In this document: positions 42,899 to 47,228 of the stretch, one piece after another
Layout of the letters: the number at the start of each line of letters is the position of its first letter
Position numbering within the stretch: position 1 is the first letter of the stretch
Assembly (NCBI GenBank): GCA_902797035.1
Contig: CADBRH010000039.1
Span: 1 to 47,228 of the forward strand
Origin: an uncultured Bacteroidia bacterium
Lineage (GTDB): Bacteria; Bacteroidota; Bacteroidia; Bacteroidales; UBA932
Direction: 5' to 3'
Length of the DNA stretch: 47,228 nt
Notes under the pieces: generated by a model
Database searches by the model: none
Seen by the model: only the letters and a program-made list of their open reading frames with translations
Told to the model about the DNA's origin: nothing
Position numbers and translations under genes: made by a program

Positions 42899-42905
42899 CT
42901 CGATA

Positions 42906-43565
42906 CTATTTTCCGTCTCTGTAGAGTTTGTACCAGGTCCAGAGGGACCAAAGCCCGTTGATAAGGTAGAGGGCGCTGACGATCGGCATAAAAACCAGTC
43001 CGGCGCTCAGGTAGAGGGTGATGTTGGCGGCGTTGACGATCAGCCACACTATCCAGCAATCCCATTTCTTCTGCGCCGACAGGAACTGGGCAAGAAGTGT
43101 GAGCATCAGCACGAAAGAGTCCAGCCATGGGGTTGGATCCGGATCGAAAATCCCCGCGCCCCAGGAGGTTCCGAGCTTGCTGAGGACATATCCCCAGACC
43201 GCCCCCGCCACCACGACCACGGTCAGCGCAATGCACCAGCCCCGCATGTCCAGTCTGCTGACTTTTAGGGACGTAGCGTCTTTCGCACTCCGTTCGTCAT
43301 CCTTGGGATGGGTCCATCTCCAATGGCCGAAAGCGTTGATCCCGAAGGCTATAGGCTGGAGAAGCATCGCCGAGTAGAGGTGTCTCTGCCAGAAAAGGAT
43401 GAACAGCAGGATGTTGTAGATGTAGCCGACCCAGAAGTTGTACTTGTTGTTCCGGCCGGCCATCACCACGCAGGTCAGGCCGGCGATGACTCCCATCAAC
43501 TCCAGCCAGCTGACCCCCGTCCCTCCCAGCGCGAACGCTATGTTATTTATGTCGAATATATTCAC
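42906..43565 (-). CDS. pnuC: Nicotinamide riboside transporter PnuC
   Basis: The 219-residue membrane protein has seven hydrophobic segments. Family motifs are AGRNNKYNFWVGYIYNILLFILFWQRHLYS, the tryptophan-rich NAFGHWRWTHP, and WDCWIVWLIVNAANITLYLSAGLVF, where Trp and Asn line the substrate path in PnuC proteins. The start is GTG at 43565, two bases after the restriction-endonuclease stop; no upstream ATG exists in frame, so the native start may have been altered by the insertion. PnuC imports nicotinamide riboside (or a close relative) for NAD synthesis. No NAD-related riboswitch is evident, and the gene depends on upstream promoters. Confidence 0.9.
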   Translation of the reverse strand: MNIFDINNIAFALGGTGVSWLELMGVIAGLTCVVMAGRNNKYNFWVGYIYNILLFILFWQRHLYSAMLLQPIAFGINAFGHWRWTHPKDDERSAKDATSLKVSRLDMRGWCIALTVVVVAGAVWGYVLSKLGTSWGAGIFDPDPTPWLDSFVLMLTLLAQFLSAQKKWDCWIVWLIVNAANITLYLSAGLVFMPIVSALYLINGLWSLWTWYKLYRDGK

Positions 43566-43567
43566 GT

Positions 43568-44326
43568 TTAAAATGAAAAGCCAAAATCATCCGGATAACC
43601 AGAATTCAAATTAACAATTTTATCCCACAGCAGATTACCATCGGAATCAGAATACTTTGCACCAAAGTCGTTAGAGAATCTGGTTATCATTTTATCATAT
43701 TCTCTTTGGTATTCAAGATTCATAATAGTCGCATCCATTCCAAGCGGTAGGATGATTTCTGTGTAAAGGTCTGGTTCCCCAGAAATAAACTCCCAAAACA
43801 ATTTACCACAGAGTTTGAAATGACCATCCTTTTTCTCTGGGGAAAAGTCTTGCCCATAGCAACACCCTTCTATGCACTCACTTATTGTCTTGTTGCCACT
43901 GGTTTTAAAAATTCTAGTAGCCTTAACAAAGTTCTCGCAGAGTTTTTTCATAGAGGATGAATTACTCCAGTTAGGCCCTGATTTAATGCTCACAAAATAG
44001 TGTATACCATTTTTATCTAACTCAAGATCAATACCTTCCGCACTACTTTTTCTTCCATCGTATATTATTCTGGCAACATGGATAGCTAAACCTTCAAGCC
44101 AGTCACCAAACATAGTTTCTTCAGCAGAGGACATAAATGCGGCAGCTAAACTCTCCACTACAGCCTGTGGAGTGTTAAGATCCTTCGCTTTATAAAGATA
44201 AGGGTTCTTTCTTTTAAGAAGACTTTCGAGTTTTAGGCTTTTCAGTTTTTCAATTCGAGCCTCATGAAATAAAGCGATGTTGCTGGCCACATAACCATCG
44301 ACGGCATTTTTAAGATTGTTGTTCAT
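43568..44326 (-). CDS. Type II restriction endonuclease, PmeII-like
   Basis: The 252-residue protein follows a C5-methyltransferase and overlaps it by 17 bases, the usual layout of a type II restriction-modification pair. GIDLELDKNGIHYFVSIKSGPNWSNSSSMKK (about residues 98-128) gives the expected PD-(D/E)xK pattern, with Asp in IDLE and Ser-Ile-Lys as the (D/E)xK-like strand. KRKNPYLYKAKDLNTPQAVVESLAAAFMSSAEETMFGDWLEGLAIHVA resembles PmeII-family nucleases from memory. Its base composition is clearly AT-richer than the flanking genes. The recognition site cannot be read from the sequence. Family name is moderate, role as nuclease is likely. Confidence 0.7.
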   Translation of the reverse strand: MNNNLKNAVDGYVASNIALFHEARIEKLKSLKLESLLKRKNPYLYKAKDLNTPQAVVESLAAAFMSSAEETMFGDWLEGLAIHVARIIYDGRKSSAEGIDLELDKNGIHYFVSIKSGPNWSNSSSMKKLCENFVKATRIFKTSGNKTISECIEGCCYGQDFSPEKKDGHFKLCGKLFWEFISGEPDLYTEIILPLGMDATIMNLEYQREYDKMITRFSNDFGAKYSDSDGNLLWDKIVNLNSGYPDDFGFSF

Positions 44327-45515
44327 AATTATTGTTTTTAAGGTTAATATTTCTCTTATGATATTCCGAACAAATGTCGTCAGTTGAATTCAGATATCTA
44401 GAATAGGGGATATAATTGTTACTCTCGTCTTCAGGTTTTGTCTCGTGATTAATATGGCGAATAATCTGATTTCCAACAGCTAAGCCTAGCCCAACAGGAA
44501 CAGCGTTTCCAATTTGTTTATAAATAGATTCAATACGTCCTTCGAATATCCAAGTGTCTGGGAACTGTTGGATTCTGGCATATTCTTCTATGGAGAGAGG
44601 GCGAAGTTCAGTTGGATGACATAGTTGGGTGGCGGGCATAGTAGGGCTAGTTACCAGCGTAGGTGAGGGTTCGTTGAAACTAAGTCTTCTTAAAAATCCG
44701 GTTTTTCCTCCAGATAAGTCGAAAGCTTTTCCCATCGCCTCTTTTGCCATATCAGTGGTAAGACTTGTCCAATTCTCTCCTTCTTTTATTATTGTCATAT
44801 ACTTTTCCACTCTTGGTCTAAGCGGGATAAACCTCATCTCTTTACCCTGGAGATCCTGAATCGCCTCTCTAAGACTAACCCACTTTTTTGTATTAAATAC
44901 ACCTTGCTCCGAGTGAGAAGGCGCCGGAATAGGAACCCTATCCCCAAGGTGTCCAATCATAATCACCCGTTCTCTTTTCTCAGGAACGCCATAGTTCGCA
45001 GAATTTAATAATGCGTAACTAACGCTGTATCCTAATTTTCGAAATTCATTTAGCACAAGAGCCAGAACGCTTCCATTATTATGCTTGATAGAATCATATT
45101 CTTTATACTCTCTAGGAATTTCATTCAACTTGGCCGAAAGAAGTCCTCGCACATTTTCTAAAACAAAAAAGTGCGGTAGCAAATCAGAAACAATTCTGAT
45201 AAACTGAATGATACAACCTCCTCTGATATCAGAAAAACCACGTTGTTTGCCTGCTGTTGAAAAAGCTTGACAAGGAGGTCCACCAACCACTAAGTCCACT
45301 TTTCCGTGTTCAACCCCTGATAATCTAAGAATCTCCTCAGATGAAACCAAATTGATGTCTTGTTCAATAACAGGAATCTTGGTGTTCTTTCTTATGGTTT
45401 CTGCCGCCCATTTATCCATTTCCACACAGATCTTGATATCGAAGCCAGCTGCTTCGATACCTAAATCTAGTCCCATAGCTCCTGAGAACAGTGATATGGC
45501 GTTATATCTCTTCAT
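44310..45515 (-). CDS. DNA (cytosine-5) methyltransferase of the restriction-modification pair
   Basis: The ATG at 45515 gives 401 residues; a TTG four codons earlier is the longest frame. It methylates cytosine at C5 to protect host DNA from the partner nuclease. Motif I is AISLFSGAMGLDLGIEAAGF, motif IV GGPPCQAFSTAGKQRGF with catalytic Cys82, motif VI FFVLENVRGLL, motif VIII YGVPEKRERVIMIG and motif X IYKQIGNAVPVGLGLAVG. The variable target domain (about 195-320) includes DLSGGKTGFLRRLSFNEPSPTLVTSP. The gene is AT-rich with A/T-ending codons, unlike neighbours, and starts 18 bases after sufB. Confidence 0.95.
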   Translation of the reverse strand: MKRYNAISLFSGAMGLDLGIEAAGFDIKICVEMDKWAAETIRKNTKIPVIEQDINLVSSEEILRLSGVEHGKVDLVVGGPPCQAFSTAGKQRGFSDIRGGCIIQFIRIVSDLLPHFFVLENVRGLLSAKLNEIPREYKEYDSIKHNNGSVLALVLNEFRKLGYSVSYALLNSANYGVPEKRERVIMIGHLGDRVPIPAPSHSEQGVFNTKKWVSLREAIQDLQGKEMRFIPLRPRVEKYMTIIKEGENWTSLTTDMAKEAMGKAFDLSGGKTGFLRRLSFNEPSPTLVTSPTMPATQLCHPTELRPLSIEEYARIQQFPDTWIFEGRIESIYKQIGNAVPVGLGLAVGNQIIRHINHETKPEDESNNYIPYSRYLNSTDDICSEYHKRNINLKNNNYEQQS

Positions 45516-45533
45516 AACTATTAACAATAATCA

Positions 45534-46982
45534 TCATCCGACCGATCCTTCGAGTGAGACTTGGAGGAGTTTTGTAGCCTCTACGGCGAACTCCATAGGG
45601 AGGCGTGAGAGGACCTCTTTGGCGTAACCGTTGACGATCAGGCCCACGGCGTCCTCGGGGTCAAGGCCCCTCTGGTTGCAATAAAAGAGCTGCTCGTCGC
45701 TGATTTTGGAGGTGGTGGCCTCATGTTCCACGATGGCCGAGGAATTGTGGCTCCTGATGTCAGGGAAGGTGTGCGCCCCGCATTTTGAACCTATCAGGAG
45801 GCTGTCGCACTGGGAATAGTTGCGGCCTCCTTCGGCCCCGGAGGCCATCCGCACCAGCCCCCTGTAGCTGTTCTGGCTGTGTCCGGCGGATATACCCTTG
45901 CTCACTATGCGGCTTTTGGTGCCTCGGCCCAGATGAATCATCTTCGTGCCGGTGTCAGCCTGCTGGTAATTATTGGTCACGGCCACGGAATAGAACTCCG
46001 AGGAGGAATAGTCCCCCTTGAGAATGGTGGAGGGATATTTCCATGTGATCGCCGAGCCAGTCTCTACCTGAGTCCAACTCAAATGCGCCCCGCTGCCCTT
46101 GCATATTCCCCTCTTGGTCACAAGGTTGAGGATTCCCCCTCTCCCTTGGGCGTCCCCGGGGTACCAGTTCTGGACGGTGGAATACCTCACGTCCGCGTTT
46201 TTCTCGACAATGATCTCCACCACGGCGGCGTGAAGCTGGTTCTCGTCCCGCATCGGGGCGGTGCAACCCTCCATGTAACTGAGGCTGGACCCCTCGTCCG
46301 CCACGATAAGGGTTCTCTCGAACTGGCCTGTGCCGGCCGCGTTGATCCTGAAATAACTTGACAGGTCCATCGGGCATTTCACTCCCTTGGGAATATAGCA
46401 GAAGCTGCCGTCGCTGAAAACCGCGGAGTTGAGTGCCGCGTAGAAATTGTCCCCCGCCGGCACCACGCTGGCCAGATACTTCCTGACCAGGTCGGGGTGC
46501 TCCTTGACCGCCTCGGAGAAACTGCAGAAGATGATTCCTTTCTCGGCAAGGGACGCCCTGAAGGTAGTGGCCACACTAACCGAGTCGAACACGGCGTCCA
46601 CCGCCACGACTCCCGCGAGGGCCTCACGCTCCCTGACCGGTATTCCCAACTTCTCGAAAGTCTCCTCCAGTTTCGGGTCGATCCCTTTAGGCCTGTCGGA
46701 GTCTTTTTTAGGGGCGGCGTAATAGATAATATCCTGAAAATCAATCTCAGGCATGTCAAGATGTCCCCATGTGGGCATCTTCATCCTTTGCCATTTCCGG
46801 AAAGCGTCGAGACGGAACTCCAGAAGCCAGCCCGGCTCCTCCTTCAACGAGGAGATTGTCCGGATGATCTCCTCGTTCAGGCCCTTGGGGATGAATTCCT
46901 GGCGGATGTCCGTCACGAATCCCTCCTTGTACTCCTGCGAGGTTATCCCTTTGATGATCTTGTCTTCCTCTCTTCGTTCCAT
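45534..46982 (-). CDS. sufB: Iron-sulfur assembly scaffold SufB
   Basis: The ATG at 46982 gives 482 residues; a TTG seven codons earlier is the longest frame. SufB is the core scaffold on which the cluster is built with SufC and SufD. Motifs are [26 protein letters not shown] at the N terminus, [48 protein letters not shown], and [44 protein letters not shown] near the C terminus. The length is normal. It begins a leftward unit behind a TATCTTTG box, but its partners sufC and sufD lie 2.6 kb away beyond the methyltransferase pair and pnuC. Confidence 0.97.
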   Translation of the reverse strand: MERREEDKIIKGITSQEYKEGFVTDIRQEFIPKGLNEEIIRTISSLKEEPGWLLEFRLDAFRKWQRMKMPTWGHLDMPEIDFQDIIYYAAPKKDSDRPKGIDPKLEETFEKLGIPVREREALAGVVAVDAVFDSVSVATTFRASLAEKGIIFCSFSEAVKEHPDLVRKYLASVVPAGDNFYAALNSAVFSDGSFCYIPKGVKCPMDLSSYFRINAAGTGQFERTLIVADEGSSLSYMEGCTAPMRDENQLHAAVVEIIVEKNADVRYSTVQNWYPGDAQGRGGILNLVTKRGICKGSGAHLSWTQVETGSAITWKYPSTILKGDYSSSEFYSVAVTNNYQQADTGTKMIHLGRGTKSRIVSKGISAGHSQNSYRGLVRMASGAEGGRNYSQCDSLLIGSKCGAHTFPDIRSHNSSAIVEHEATTSKISDEQLFYCNQRGLDPEDAVGLIVNGYAKEVLSRLPMEFAVEATKLLQVSLEGSVG

Positions 46983-47000
46983 CGTCAAAACTCCATTATG

Positions 47001-47008
47001 CAAAGATA
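47001..47008 (-). promoter_or_regulatory. -7 promoter box of sufB
   Basis: The minus strand reads TATCTTTG, 18 bases before the sufB ATG. It is the mirror partner of the aroC box and no clear -33 TTG is seen at the usual spacing. Confidence 0.55.
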
Positions 47009-47019
47009 GCGAAAATAAG

Positions 47020-47027
47020 TATCTTTG
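47020..47027 (+). promoter_or_regulatory. -7 promoter box of aroC
   Basis: TATCTTTG on the plus strand, 25 bases before the aroC ATG. The distance between this box and its mirror partner is 11 bases, so the sufB and aroC promoters overlap. Confidence 0.6.
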
Positions 47028-47052
47028 TGAGAATGGTAAATAGTCAAAGGAT

Positions 47053-47228
47053 ATGAATACTTTCGGCCGGAATTTCAGGGTGAGCGTCTTCGGCGAGTCT
47101 CATGGCGAGGCGATAGGAGTGGTCGTTGATGGAGTCAAAGCGGGCATTCCCCTTTCAAAAGAGGACTTTCTCGAGGATATATCCCGCCGCAAAAGCGGCG
47201 CGAAGGGCACAACCCCGAGGGTTGAGGC
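47053..47228 (+). CDS. aroC: Chorismate synthase, N-terminal fragment
   Basis: The frame runs open from the ATG at 47053 to the window end (58 codons). The protein starts [20 protein letters not shown], matching chorismate synthase, where GESHG is the conserved FMN-site motif, and continues [20 protein letters not shown], where an RR(K/R)xG motif is normal. It makes chorismate from 5-enolpyruvylshikimate-3-phosphate. The rest of the gene is outside the window. It is divergent from sufB, with paired promoter boxes between the two. Confidence 0.93.
   Translation, partial: MNTFGRNFRVSVFGESHGEAIGVVVDGVKAGIPLSKEDFLEDISRRKSGAKGTTPRVE

Noticed and set aside
47185-47200. Perfect hairpin CGCCGC-AAAA-GCGGCG near the window end
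   Set aside because: It lies in aroC over the conserved SRRKSG residues, which are normal for chorismate synthase, so it need not be an inserted element; the gene continues beyond the window and no T-tract follows.
47211-47223. Small repeat AACCC-CGA-GGGTT at the window end
   Set aside because: Only five pairs, within conserved aroC codons (TTPR), so it is likely chance.
1-47228. tRNA, rRNA, CRISPR, transposase, integrase or phage genes
   Set aside because: I looked for these in the gaps and proteins and saw none; a tRNA covariance search would be needed to exclude them formally.

Overview
The window looks like chromosomal DNA from a Bacteroidales bacterium, possibly Rikenellaceae/Alistipes-like (inference). 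The grounds are recurrent TAnnTTTG-type -7 promoter boxes, no obvious Shine-Dalgarno sequences, Bacteroidetes-type gene families (DUF5106-thioredoxin lipoproteins, C69 dipeptidase, a coaX-OMP-TPR-lptC-ppiD cluster), a FrdA-FrdB gene pair, and moderately GC-rich coding sequence. There are no rRNA or tRNA genes, CRISPR arrays, insertion sequences or phage genes that I can see. No gene-free stretch exceeds 300 bases.

Layout. 1-4131 (all leftward): start of frdB, frdA, an exported Ntn-hydrolase and ruvB. 4132-4385: an AT-rich divergent gap with a cluster of DnaA-box-like nonamers, a candidate replication origin. 4386-13771 (all rightward): mfd, coaX, an outer-membrane protein, a TPR protein, lptC and a PpiD/SurA-type foldase, closed by a rho-independent terminator. 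13844-15445 (leftward): a small lipoprotein and ychF. 15583-18048 (rightward): a secreted EEP-family nuclease/phosphatase, galK and rhaM. 18055-23457 (leftward): a coupled CpXC / small membrane protein / YeiH-type transporter operon and a 1024-residue exported protein joining an HExxH peptidase-like domain to a propeller and a barrel. 23526-29803 (rightward): DUF5106-thioredoxin lipoprotein, galM, thyA, folA, two tandem NSS transporters and a 61-residue membrane protein. 29947-30585 (leftward): queH. 30770-39927 (rightward): a tripartite ABC exporter operon (ATPase, two FtsX-like permeases, adaptor, TolC-like channel) followed by an S41 protease lipoprotein and a C69 dipeptidase. 39934-46982 (leftward): sufB, a C5-methyltransferase/restriction-endonuclease pair, pnuC, sufC, sufD, ispE and bcp. 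47053-end: start of aroC.

Most notable observations. (1) The suf gene cluster is split by a conspicuously AT-rich restriction-modification pair that fits exactly between the sufB stop and the pnuC start. (2) ispE carries two in-frame, hairpin-forming insertions, and sufD carries a 60-base palindromic stretch that is exactly 20 codons. These look like short palindromic elements that insert into reading frames while preserving them, reminiscent of Rickettsia palindromic elements but not recognised here as a named family. (3) The ruvB-mfd gap has an origin-like architecture. (4) The exporter operon has a near-ideal Bacteroidetes promoter with a perfect 9-bp palindromic operator over its probable start site.
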